The notes under the pieces: model-generated
The model's database searches: none
Seen by the model: only the letters and a program-made list of their open reading frames with translations
What the model was told of the DNA's origin: nothing
In this document: piece after piece, positions 16,388 to 23,737 of the stretch
Layout: each line of letters starts with the position of its first letter
How positions within the stretch are numbered: the stretch's first letter is position 1
Assembly: GCA_913048995.1 (NCBI GenBank)
Contig: CAJWXK010000003.1
Location: 1 to 45,652, forward strand
Length of the DNA: 45,652 bases
Direction: 5' to 3'
Source of the DNA: an uncultured Synechococcus sp.
GTDB taxonomy: Bacteria > Cyanobacteriota > Cyanobacteriia > PCC-6307 > Cyanobiaceae
Translations under genes and position numbers: made by a program

Positions 16388-17317
16388 TTAGAGACGACGA
16401 TCAGGATTGCCGATGAACCAGTAGCTGATGCCGTTGCGGTAGCCGAGGTGGCCTGGCATCCGTGAACCGCTCAGTGGCTGGCTAACAAGCATGTGCGCCA
16501 GTCCAGTGAGCTGGATGAGGTTGAGGTTGGTTTCGATGCTGCTGCTAGCGGCATGCAGTAGTTGTGGGAGGCGGGCAATCCCTGCCGGGCTTGTCAGCTT
16601 GCGTTTGAGTGCTTGCAGGGCCTGTCTTTGGCGGCGCATCCGGCCCAAGTCTCCTTCGGCGTCATGTCGAAATCGCAGGAACCCCTCCAGCTGGTTGCCA
16701 TTGAGGCGTTGCCGCCCAGCAGGAATGTCGATGTGCAGTCCCTGGGTGTAGTCGTTGTAGCGCAGTGGTTTGGCTACATCGATCTCCAACCCGCCAAGGG
16801 CATCTCCAATACGCCGTAGGGCTCCGAGGTTCACGATCACGTGATGACTCACAGGCCGGCCGAGCATGGCGCTCACCTTTGACTCAACGGCATTGATACC
16901 GCCAAAGAGGTAAATCGCATTGGCCTTGTGTTCGCCGTGGCTGGCTGATCGAACAAAGGTGTCCCGGGGAATCTGGGTCAGATGAACCCCTGAATCGCTC
17001 AGGTTGAGGCTGGCCATCACATCCGTGCGTTGGCCGGAACCATCGGTGCCTAGCAGTAGAACTTCGCTTGGAACTGAGCTCAGCAGCGATAGGCCTGACG
17101 GCGGAGCATCTTCCGTGCGTTGGCCGGAAGCATCCTTGCCTTCCAGTAGGACTTTGCCAGGGGTGGGGCTCAGCAGAGATGGGATTGGCGGAGCATCTGT
17201 CGCCAATTTGAGCAGCGGTTTGAGGGCAAAGGCTCCAAAACTGACGCCCCCAACCAGGGCGATCAGAACTGCCGTTAGCGGCAGCTTGGATTTAGAGAGA
17301 TGACCGGATTGTGCCAT
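16388..17317 (-). CDS. LytR-CpsA-Psr (LCP) family protein with a duplicated N-terminal segment
   Basis: LCP enzymes move glycopolymers from a polyprenyl carrier to the cell wall outside the membrane. The 309-residue protein has one N-terminal helix (LTAVLIALVGGVSFGAFAL). The catalytic domain begins EVLLLGTDGSGQRTD (about residues 85-99), followed by IPRDTFV, KANAIYLFGG, the Arg-rich RFRHDAEGDLGRMRRQRQ and a C-terminal tail. That set covers the Asp and Arg residues expected to bind pyrophosphate and Mg. Residues 47-72 are a degenerate second copy of 77-102 (see repeat entry). The gene faces HdeD, and two micro-ORFs lie upstream. Confidence 0.9.
   Translation of the reverse strand: MAQSGHLSKSKLPLTAVLIALVGGVSFGAFALKPLLKLATDAPPIPSLLSPTPGKVLLEGKDASGQRTEDAPPSGLSLLSSVPSEVLLLGTDGSGQRTDVMASLNLSDSGVHLTQIPRDTFVRSASHGEHKANAIYLFGGINAVESKVSAMLGRPVSHHVIVNLGALRRIGDALGGLEIDVAKPLRYNDYTQGLHIDIPAGRQRLNGNQLEGFLRFRHDAEGDLGRMRRQRQALQALKRKLTSPAGIARLPQLLHAASSSIETNLNLIQLTGLAHMLVSQPLSGSRMPGHLGYRNGISYWFIGNPDRRL
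17022..17201. repeat. Tandem 90-base duplication inside the LCP gene
   Basis: Copy A (17022-17111) and copy B (17112-17201) both begin TCCGTGCGTTGGCCGGAA and share GCCT..CAGTAG..CTT, GCTCAGCAG.GAT and GGCGGAGCATCT in the same order, with a 3-base difference near the end. In protein, PSEVLLLGTDGSGQRTD is doubled by PGKVLLEGKDASGQRTE just upstream. Copy A is the functional LCP strand; copy B has Lys and Glu at otherwise hydrophobic or Asp sites. Confidence 0.85.
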
Positions 17318-17409
17318 GGGCTGAACCCTCCCCCACTACCGCTCTCGGTAACCCTTCACTGTGGGGATAAATAATCAGCGCTGATCAGAAAGTTCCAGAT
17401 TCCTTCTGA

Positions 17410-17481
17410 TCAGGTCTTATCCGTCAGGGTGGTCAGCATCAGCACGGTCAGTCCAAGACATGCGCCGATGACGAGGATCAT
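17410..17481 (-). CDS. Micro-ORF, 23-residue hydrophobic peptide (second of a coupled pair)
   Basis: Below the ORF-track cutoff. ATG 17481 sits inside the previous micro-ORF's ACATGA, giving an ATGA overlap. The peptide reads MILVIGACLGLTVLMLTT, then a short LTDKT end: a single membrane helix. It lies about 90 bases upstream of the LCP gene on the same strand. No family recognised. Confidence 0.4.
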   Translation of the reverse strand: MILVIGACLGLTVLMLTTLTDKT

Positions 17482-17555
17482 GTTTCGGTCTCGGTCATCA
17501 GCTTGGACATGGCGGCGGCCAGAGCAAGGCAACCGGCAACTGCAAGAAAACCCAT
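17478..17555 (-). CDS. Micro-ORF, 25-residue hydrophobic peptide (first of a coupled pair)
   Basis: Below the ORF-track cutoff. ATG 17555 opens a 25-codon frame: MGFLAVAGCLALAAAM followed by a polar end SKLMTETET. It predicts one short membrane helix. Its TGA overlaps the next ATG (ATGA), a spacing common for real operon genes in this window. There is no Shine-Dalgarno-like sequence; the leader reads TTCCTCACACC. GC-rich third positions (GCC, CTG, GGC) resemble real coding. Chance remains possible at this size. Confidence 0.4.
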   Translation of the reverse strand: MGFLAVAGCLALAAAMSKLMTETET

Positions 17556-17652
17556 GGTGGTGGTGTGAGGAACAAACCAAGGTTCAACCTCCACAAGGCG
17601 CTTACCTGCAAGAACGGCTACCAATCAGGGCTTTTGAGCAGAACTACTTAGC

Positions 17653-18306
17653 TCAGCCTTTCCAGCCTGCAAGCCTGGAGGCGGCTGCCGAGCGGGCATA
17701 GGAGCGGGCTGCCGGCAGGGCAGGATCGAGTCGATCGGAGCTGAACGGTGGCAGCGCCTTGCGGCGCAGCCAGGCCCCCCAACGGAACTCATGGAAGGGA
17801 ATCAGCGGGGCGGCTTCGATGACACCTTCTCGCTTGAGTTTCCACACCAAGCTCCGGAAGGGATCGTCTTGGCATCCCAGCAGGGAGGCAGGTAGGGCGG
17901 AGGGGGGGAGAGGCCCCAGCCCACGGCCGTCATAGAGATAGAGCCAGCCCCGCTGCTGTAGGGCCCGCAGCACAATCTCAGCCGATGCGGCGTTGACGTC
18001 CAGCGCCACATAGGCCCATGCGGTCGCTTTTGGATTTACCTCCAGCAGGCCTCTCAGTCGGTGATGGCGGTCAACCATCCACAATTGACCATCGCTGCTG
18101 CGAGCGACAGGAACGGGTCTGGTGAGGAGGTAGTCGCGGCGATCCTTTTCACTTTCGGCCTTGAAATCTTCGATGCGGTGTTTGATCTCCGCCCAGCCGA
18201 CGCACATCTGGGTCGGGTGCAGAGAGTCCACCGCGACCTCGATCAGCGCAGCCTTGTCCACCGGCGGCGCTGGCAACGGCTCATAGCGGGAGAGCTGCAG
18301 ATCCAT
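17653..18306 (-). CDS. ParB-like nuclease-domain protein (PF08857 type)
   Basis: About 217 residues from ATG 18306 (GTG 18309 directly precedes it). The N-terminal part has the ParB/sulfiredoxin-like core: VAVDSLHPTQMCVGWAEIK, then RPVPVARSSDGQLWMVDRHHRLRGLLE, where the D-R-H-H-R-L cluster is the conserved catalytic/nucleotide-binding loop. The middle is GWLYLYDGRGLGP, and the rest is a basic, Pro-rich tail with RFRW-like HEFRWGAWLRRK. This stand-alone ParBc_2 form has no ParA neighbour, so a role in chromosome partition is not supported by context. Activity is unknown. Confidence 0.75.
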   Translation of the reverse strand: MDLQLSRYEPLPAPPVDKAALIEVAVDSLHPTQMCVGWAEIKHRIEDFKAESEKDRRDYLLTRPVPVARSSDGQLWMVDRHHRLRGLLEVNPKATAWAYVALDVNAASAEIVLRALQQRGWLYLYDGRGLGPLPPSALPASLLGCQDDPFRSLVWKLKREGVIEAAPLIPFHEFRWGAWLRRKALPPFSSDRLDPALPAARSYARSAAASRLAGWKG

Positions 18307-18336
18307 CACCGCAGGGTATCGCTGCTTGACAAGCGG

Positions 18337-18363
18337 AAGGGCCCCCGCTGGGCGGGAGCCCTT
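18337..18363. terminator. Strong GC-rich hairpin upstream of the ParB-like gene
   Basis: AAGGGCCCCCGC, a three-base loop TGG, and GCGGGAGCCCTT form a 12-bp stem with one mismatch. There is no T-run on either side, so a classical Rho-independent terminator is not certain. It lies 31 bases upstream of the ParB-like start and could also be a leader structure. Confidence 0.4.
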
Positions 18364-19162
18364 CAGTGGGCTGGACCATCAAGGGCCCAGATCTGCAATT
18401 GATTAAAAGGGCGCATGCAAGCGCCGTGCTGTTGATTGCCTAAACGATTGGGAAAAGAGTGCTTAATGAAGTCAATGGCTGATAGATCAGGGCTGTCTGG
18501 ACTGTCATCACACCGTTGAAAGATAGTCTCGCCCTTGCATAGGACGGAGGCGTGAAGTCAGGTATGCCCTCTGTTGCACTGATTACGAAAGAACAGCCTT
18601 AGCCCGGGCCGCATTCCATGGCAATCAAACCTGTTTTTCAGTCACTGTCAGTGAATGTGTGCCTTGAAATTCAGCTGGACTGATTAATATGATTGAGTGT
18701 GGATGTGCCGAGCTCCTCAGCGGCTGGACAGGACGTATAAGGCTGTTGCGGCTGGGGATCTCAGGCCCTGGGATCAGTTCCAGTGTAGTCGGATGCCAGG
18801 TCAGCTCAAACCGTTGAATCAGTGCCTGAAGCTGTTGGGCTCGGGTGGAGTGTCTTCCGTCATGCGGAACCTCCCTGTGTTGTTAATACCACTGTTGCGC
18901 TGCATTGAGCGTCTGCCAATAGGCCTAAATGCCGTTAACGAAGATGTGCTGGTGTGAACGTATTTTTCTCTGCGTCCGTCTGTGATGACGTGATAGCAGA
19001 TAAAGAACAATGCCCGCGCCCACGTATCGGAGGCCGGCATGGCTGAGCGGGCTGCACTCCCCTGTGTCTTGACTGGGGATGCCAATGACGAACTTGAGCG
19101 GCATGACTGCTATGAGCTTGCTACTGAGCTCGGCGGCATTGGAGAAAACCTGCTCTCGGGGC
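18364..19162. other. About 800 bases with no convincing gene
   Basis: The longest empty stretch in the window. Plus ORF 18697-18957 and minus ORFs 18819-19085 and 18925-19215 have mixed composition, no clear domain, and codon use that looks non-coding. The first 300 bases contain AT-rich patches (around 18400-18480 and 18665-18690). It may hold a decayed gene or an unlisted small RNA, but nothing can be assigned. Confidence 0.5.
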
Positions 19163-19462
19163 CTAGCCCTTGGGTAGGGGGAAGCGACGGTTTGCCTCCA
19201 TCGTGCAGGTCTCACGGGCCGTGCTCAGATCCTCGCCCGACAGCATCCGCTGGCCCAGGCAGTCACAGGTAAACGCCCCCATGCCCTGCGGCGGTGTCTT
19301 GCCGGCTCGTGCAAACTCGCTCTTGAAGGCCGCCATGCAGAAGCTCTGAATCACAGCGTTGCTCTTGTCCTTTGCTATCGGATCAGCTTGCAAGGGGAGT
19401 ATCCCTGCGGCGCTGAACCCGATCCCTAGGGCGATCGGGGCGATAGCCCGTTCAATTCGCAT
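19163..19462 (-). CDS. Small secreted protein with four cysteines
   Basis: 99 residues from ATG 19462. Signal peptide MRIERAIAPIALGIGFSAAG...LQA with a likely cut before DPIAKDK. The mature part has FCMAAFKSEFARAG, FTCDCLGQRM and a final CTMEANRRF: four cysteines in a C..C.C...C order that could form two disulfides or bind a metal or heme (no CXXCH). No family name recognised. About 80 bases downstream of the DEAD-box helicase stop on the same strand, with a CACCT/AGGTG inverted repeat between them. Confidence 0.75.
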   Translation of the reverse strand: MRIERAIAPIALGIGFSAAGILPLQADPIAKDKSNAVIQSFCMAAFKSEFARAGKTPPQGMGAFTCDCLGQRMLSGEDLSTARETCTMEANRRFPLPKG

Positions 19463-19543
19463 CCGGTGGGGGCCTCATTGACGTTCCTATCTAACGTCTG
19501 CAGTCTTCACCTGTCTGCTCTGTAGGTGCAGGTGGGGGGCTGG

Positions 19544-21301
19544 TCAGGCTGGCGCCACCCTGCTGATTTGCAGTTCCTTCTGCATGACTCGTACCCGTTG
19601 AAGGCTCTGCATCAGCTGGGGTGGCATGCCCTGGGGTAAATCGACTGTGCTGTGGTCATCGAAGATTGTGATCTTGCCGATCTGGCGACCGTCGAGGCCG
19701 GTCTCATTCGCGATGGCCCCGACCAAATGGCCAGGTTTGATGCGATCGCGCCAGCCCACCTCGACGCGGAAGCGTTCCATCGAACTGGGGGTACGGCCCT
19801 GACGGCGCTCGCCCCGTTCTCCCTGGCGTCCCTGGCGAGGAGCCTGCTGGGGTTGCGGCACGACTAGAAGAGGCTGGTCTCCCTGAGCCAGCCGCAGGGC
19901 GGCAAGGGCAAGCTGTTCAGGTGTGGCGCTGGATTCCCTGCTGAGGCGCTGGATGATCTCCTCCATCAGGGCCACTTCCTGCTGCCGATCTTCTGGTACA
20001 GGTTGCTCCAGGAGGTCGTTTAACTGCTGCTGCAGATTGTCGAGACGTTGTTGGTTGATCTCTGCGTCGGAGGGCACCTCCATCGCTTCAATCTGGCTGC
20101 CAACGGCACGCTCCAGGCTGTGCAGCAGACGACGCTCCCGGTGTGACAGGAACAAGATGGCGTCCCCTTCGCGTCCGGCGCGTCCGGTCCGGCCGATCCG
20201 GTGCACATAGGCCTCACTGTCAAAGGGGGCGTCGTAGTTGATCACCAGGCCGATGCGTTCCACATCAAGGCCACGGGCGGCGACATCGGTGGCGACAAGC
20301 ACATCCACCTTGCCTTGCTTGAGGCGTTCGATCGTGCGCTCCCGCAGTGATTGGGGCACATCACCGTTGAGCACGGCACAGGCCATTCCTTCGGCGTCAA
20401 GAGCTTCGGCGACCGTCACCGTGACCGCTTTTGTGCGGGCAAAGATGATTACCCCACCGGGTCCGTGGGCTTCGAGTACCCGCAGCAGGGCCCCGAGCTT
20501 TTGATGATGCGGCAGCAGGATGTGCCGCTGCCGGATTCGAGTGGCATCCGACTTCTGTGTACGGATGATCACCTCAGCGGGATCTTGCAGGTGCTGTTGG
20601 CAGATGCGCTTGATCTCGGGTGGCATCGTCGCTGAGAACAGCACCACCTGACGTTGCGTGGGCAGTTGCTCGAGCACCCACTGCACGTCATCGATGAAGC
20701 CCATCCGCAGCATTTCATCGGCTTCATCGAGCACCAAGGCTTGCAGCCCGGAGACATCAAGGGTTCCCTGGCGCATGTGATCCATCACCCGCCCGGGGGT
20801 CCCCACGACCACCTGCACCCCGCGGCGCAGCTTTTGGATCTGGTCGCGGAAATCCGAGCCTCCATAGAGCGCCAGCACATGCAATCCCTTGGTGCAGGAG
20901 GCGTATCGCTGGAAGGCTTCACTCACTTGAATGGCCAGCTCCCGGGTGGGTGCAAGCACGAGGACTTGGGGGAGGCGCGCCTCAAGGTCGATGCGTGCAA
21001 GCAGTGGCAGGGCAAAGGCTGCGGTCTTGCCGGTGCCGGTTTGAGCCTGGCCGAGCAGATCGCGACCGAGCATCAGCTCGGGGATGGATGCAGCCTGGAT
21101 CGGAGAAGGTTGCTCGTAGCCGCAGCGCTCCAGAGCTTCAAGCAGAGAGTCAGGCAGGCCAAAGCCGGCAAAACCAGATACGGCCTTGCTGGATTCGTCG
21201 GTGGATTCCACTTCGCTCGACGAATTGACCAATTCATTGCTGTCAGGAACGGCCGTCAGGGCGCCGTCTTCAGACAAAGGGGATTGTTGCGCTTGGATCA
21301 C
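19544..21301 (-). CDS. deaD: DEAD-box ATP-dependent RNA helicase
   Basis: 585 residues from GTG 21301. A Ser/Glu-rich N-tail of about 45 residues precedes the Q motif (FGLPDSLLEAL...PSPIQAASIP). Then come AQTGTGKT (86-93), PTRELAIQ, TPGRVMD, LDEADEML, SATMP, IIFARTKA, ATDVAARGLD and HRIGRTGRAGR. A C-terminal domain (about 505-560, VEVGWRDRIKPGHLVGAIANETG) is the DbpA/CsdA-type RNA-binding fold that directs such helicases to structured rRNA or mRNA. This matches cyanobacterial CrhR/DeaD-like enzymes, often cold- or redox-induced. The 115-base leader is structured (separate entry). Confidence 0.95.
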   Translation of the reverse strand: MIQAQQSPLSEDGALTAVPDSNELVNSSSEVESTDESSKAVSGFAGFGLPDSLLEALERCGYEQPSPIQAASIPELMLGRDLLGQAQTGTGKTAAFALPLLARIDLEARLPQVLVLAPTRELAIQVSEAFQRYASCTKGLHVLALYGGSDFRDQIQKLRRGVQVVVGTPGRVMDHMRQGTLDVSGLQALVLDEADEMLRMGFIDDVQWVLEQLPTQRQVVLFSATMPPEIKRICQQHLQDPAEVIIRTQKSDATRIRQRHILLPHHQKLGALLRVLEAHGPGGVIIFARTKAVTVTVAEALDAEGMACAVLNGDVPQSLRERTIERLKQGKVDVLVATDVAARGLDVERIGLVINYDAPFDSEAYVHRIGRTGRAGREGDAILFLSHRERRLLHSLERAVGSQIEAMEVPSDAEINQQRLDNLQQQLNDLLEQPVPEDRQQEVALMEEIIQRLSRESSATPEQLALAALRLAQGDQPLLVVPQPQQAPRQGRQGERGERRQGRTPSSMERFRVEVGWRDRIKPGHLVGAIANETGLDGRQIGKITIFDDHSTVDLPQGMPPQLMQSLQRVRVMQKELQISRVAPA

Positions 21302-21308
21302 AGGGAAA

Positions 21309-21354
21309 GGCGTCAGACGCCGCGGGTTGGCCTGAAAGTCCTTTGATTCAGGCC
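21309..21354 (-). promoter_or_regulatory. Two hairpins in the leader of the DEAD-box helicase gene
   Basis: GGCCTGAA (21329-21336) and TTCAGGCC (21347-21354) form a perfect 8-bp stem with a 10-base loop. GGCGTC-A-GACGCC (21309-21321) forms a second, 6-bp stem adjacent to the GTG. They lie between the cupin stop and the helicase start, so they would be in the leader or between cistrons. No T-run follows. A role in autoregulation is inference. Confidence 0.45.
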
Positions 21355-21416
21355 GGCAGAACCCACGTTCTGAACTGCCTTGCCCTCACACGGGGAATTT
21401 CAACTTGTGAAACTTA

Positions 21417-21770
21417 TCACCTGACGGCTGCAGCGACTCGGCCATAGTCATCAGCAAAGCGCTCAATATCGTCCTCGCGGAGGATGGATCCTCGCTGAAT
21501 TTCGATGATCAGCAATCCTTCTGTGCCTGCTGTGGCTCGGTGCACGCAGCCGCAGGCCACATCAAAACTGCTGCCCGGATGCGCTTGAAGCTTTTGCCCG
21601 TCGAGGCTCACATCACCGCTGCCTGAGGCCACATACCAATGCTCAAGTCGGTGCTGGTGCCGTTGCAGGGAGAGGCGTTGACCAGGGTCAATCCAAAGCC
21701 GCTTGATGAGGTACCCGTCGCCATTGGTGAGGGTTTCGTACCAGCCCCAGGGACGATGAACGCGCTCCAT
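21417..21770 (-). CDS. Phosphomannose isomerase-like cupin (type II PMI C-domain)
   Basis: 117 residues. RPWGWYETL, YLIKRLWIDPGQRLSLQRHQHRLEHWYV and DGQKLQAHPGSSFDVACGCVHRA match the cupin domain of mannose-6-phosphate isomerase/GDP-mannose pyrophosphorylase. The metal ligands H-x-H...E and a late His are visible. It lacks the nucleotidyltransferase domain, so it is a stand-alone isomerase-like cupin, probably acting in sugar-nucleotide supply for surface glycans. It is preceded on the same strand by a 78-residue gene, 9 bases apart. Confidence 0.88.
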   Translation of the reverse strand: MERVHRPWGWYETLTNGDGYLIKRLWIDPGQRLSLQRHQHRLEHWYVASGSGDVSLDGQKLQAHPGSSFDVACGCVHRATAGTEGLLIIEIQRGSILREDDIERFADDYGRVAAAVR

Positions 21771-21779
21771 AGGCAGCTT

Positions 21780-22016
21780 TTAGCAGGCCTGGGAGCGCGG
21801 AGCTAGCACGGATTCAATGAAATTCTGCACATGCTCACTGTCGCTGAGCAGCGGCCGGAGGCGCGCACCGATCGCCGCCAGCTGGGAAGGGCTGATTCGC
21901 TGCATCAGGCCCTGTAGTTCTTCGCGGGCACTCACGGAAAGGGGCACATCGCTGAGCCAAAGGAAGGCCGCCTCTTGCAGCTTGCTCCAGGCGAGCAGAT
22001 AGAGGTCGGAATCCAT
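21780..22016 (-). CDS. Small helical hypothetical protein
   Basis: 78 residues from ATG 22016: YLLAWSKLQEAAFLWLSDVPL, then two further helices (SQLAAIGARLRPLL, EHVQNFIESVL). Soluble, no motif. Nine bases upstream of the cupin gene, probably co-transcribed. Function unknown; the composition and codon use look real. Confidence 0.65.
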   Translation of the reverse strand: MDSDLYLLAWSKLQEAAFLWLSDVPLSVSAREELQGLMQRISPSQLAAIGARLRPLLSDSEHVQNFIESVLAPRSQAC

Positions 22017-22100
22017 GGCGGCAGCCAGCGCAGGGGAAGACCCGATGGGGTCAATGTCAGCGTGGCAGGCAGTTTTTTTTGTTAGGGCAATCGCAATGAT

Positions 22101-22292
22101 TCATTCCAAAGTGCTGCAGTAACGCTGTGCGATCGCTAGCTCCTGGTTGCTCACCCTGCCGGTGGTGGTGTCAAGTGCCGGGAGATTGGTGTCGCTGTTG
22201 AACTCCACATCCAGTCCAAGTTGGCTGCGCAGACATTGCCGTATTTCCGCCGGTGGTGTTTGAACCATTGGCACCCCAAAAAAAGGATCCAT
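22101..22292 (-). CDS. Small hypothetical protein downstream of recD
   Basis: 63 residues from ATG 22292 (the track start 22304 overlaps the recD stop). The sequence FGVPMVQTPPAEIRQCLRSQLGLDVEF looks like a helix-turn segment, followed by NLPALDTTTGRVSNQELAIAQRYC. One Cys near each end. It begins 9 bases after the recD stop, so it could be the last gene of the recCBD run. Unknown function. The T8 run at about 22074-22081 just past its stop lies on the other strand. Confidence 0.55.
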   Translation of the reverse strand: MDPFFGVPMVQTPPAEIRQCLRSQLGLDVEFNSDTNLPALDTTTGRVSNQELAIAQRYCSTLE

Positions 22293-22300
22293 GGCGGCAA

Positions 22301-23737
22301 TCAATCATTGAGCTCGAGCGTATCGAGTCTGGGACTGAACAGATCCACGCGCTCACGTGCCCTGGTCAGTGCCGTGTAGAGAAGGCGCCGATCGATGCTC
22401 GCTGCTGGCGGGATCACAGCGATCACCTCGACGGCTTGACTGCCCTGGCTCTTATGCACAGTCATCGCCAGCGCAGGCTCCGGGGCTGGTATCAGCCCGA
22501 TGGGGAAGCGCACGGGCCCCTCGGCGCTAGCAATCACGGCCTCAGGACCCCTCTCGCCTGGGCGGACCAGACCGCGATCGCCATTGGCCAGACCTAAGCC
22601 AGCGTCATTGCGCCCGACCAGGAGTGGTGTTCCAGCAGGCCAGCGGCGTGGCTCTGCCGGATCGAGTTGCAGCCAGCGGCTGTTGAGCTGCTCGATGCCA
22701 TAGCGGCCGCGTCGTCTGGGTGAGAGCACCATCAGTTCATCGAGGCGAGCGAGTGCGCTGGTGTCATCAAATTCCTGATCCAGGCACGTTTGCCGCAGCT
22801 CCTGGCGGTGCTGCTCGATCCGCTGCAGCAGCTGCCTTGGCCATGTCTCCTGCAGGGGCCACCAATGCAGGTTCGCTCCCTTCAGTTCATCCAGTTGCTG
22901 TTGTAGATCTGCGCAGCTGGCTTCACGCCGCAGCTGCTGCACAAAGCGGCCAAGGGCAGTGGCTTCATTGAAGCGGTGGGAGCGCTCGAGGTGATGAAGG
23001 CGGTCAGGCTGTTGTTCCTGAAGCTTGAGCTCAAGGGCATCAAGTACCCCACTGCCACCGATGGGTGGCAGCTGGGCCGGATCCCCGACCAAGATCAAAC
23101 GCGCCGCAGGTGGCAGAGCGTCGAGCAGCGCTTGCATCAAAGCGGCATCCAGCATCGAGACCTCGTCGACCACCACCACCTCCGCCTCCAGAGGGCGATG
23201 ACTCCCCCGTCGGAAGCCGCCTTCTGAGTCGGCTTCCAGGGCGCGATGCACCGTTGCGCATCGCATGCTCTGCGGCAGTGGACTGAGGGCTTCGCGCAGC
23301 CTTGCTGCAGCTTTTCCAGTTGGAGCCAGCAGCCATGTAGGGCGTCCCTCCTCCTCCTGCAGCAGCTTTCGGACCAATGTGGTCTTACCGGTTCCGGCCC
23401 CGCCGGTGAGCAGCATTCCGTTGTGTAGATCCAGCCTCAGCACCAATTGCTGCAATAGCCGTTGCTGCTGTTGCTGACGCCTTCGGCTCCAGAGCTGGGC
23501 GCCCCCCTGAGGATTGATCACGAGCTCCAGTGGCAGTCGGGTCAGGGCGCTGCAGCACTCCTGTCCGAGCTTCTCCAGGTCAGAAGCCCTGATGGGTAAT
23601 GGTTCGGCTCCTTCCTGTTGGCGCAGCAGCAGCTGCTCCAACAGCGGAAGTAGGGCTTCGCGGTGTTGTTGAACCCCCAGAGGGGCCAATTGCAGCAGTC
23701 GCTCGGCGGCCCTCTGGCAGCGAGAGGTTTCGCTCAT
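22301..23737 (-). CDS. recD: Exodeoxyribonuclease V alpha subunit RecD
   Basis: The 5'-3' helicase motor of RecBCD. 478 residues, shorter than E. coli RecD (about 608) with a reduced N-terminal domain. Motifs: LTGGAGTGKTTLVRKL (Walker A, 110-124), VVVDEVSMLDAAL (Walker B), LVGDPAQLPPIGG (motif III), RSHRF, AMTVHKSQGSQ (motif V) and LLYTALTRARERV (motif VI), all in SF1B order. The ATG overlaps the recB stop (ATGA), so expression is coupled. It closes the recC-recB-recD order. Confidence 0.96.
   Translation of the reverse strand: MSETSRCQRAAERLLQLAPLGVQQHREALLPLLEQLLLRQQEGAEPLPIRASDLEKLGQECCSALTRLPLELVINPQGGAQLWSRRRQQQQQRLLQQLVLRLDLHNGMLLTGGAGTGKTTLVRKLLQEEEGRPTWLLAPTGKAAARLREALSPLPQSMRCATVHRALEADSEGGFRRGSHRPLEAEVVVVDEVSMLDAALMQALLDALPPAARLILVGDPAQLPPIGGSGVLDALELKLQEQQPDRLHHLERSHRFNEATALGRFVQQLRREASCADLQQQLDELKGANLHWWPLQETWPRQLLQRIEQHRQELRQTCLDQEFDDTSALARLDELMVLSPRRRGRYGIEQLNSRWLQLDPAEPRRWPAGTPLLVGRNDAGLGLANGDRGLVRPGERGPEAVIASAEGPVRFPIGLIPAPEPALAMTVHKSQGSQAVEVIAVIPPAASIDRRLLYTALTRARERVDLFSPRLDTLELND

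Noticed and set aside
17555-17580. TTCCTCACACC on the minus strand, resembling the Yfr1 core ACUCCUCACAC
   Set aside because: Mismatched core, no flanking stem-loops and no guaB/trxA neighbours, so not Yfr1.
18697-18957. 86-codon plus-strand ORF in the empty region
   Set aside because: No domain, weak codon pattern, and two conflicting minus-strand ORFs overlap it.
20654-21346. 230-codon plus-strand ORF opposite the DEAD-box helicase
   Set aside because: Antisense shadow of a well-defined helicase; His/Gln-rich translation with no domain.
22074-22081. T8 run as a possible terminator
   Set aside because: No stable hairpin directly before it on the plus strand; the GACCC-GATG-GGGTC repeat is too far away.
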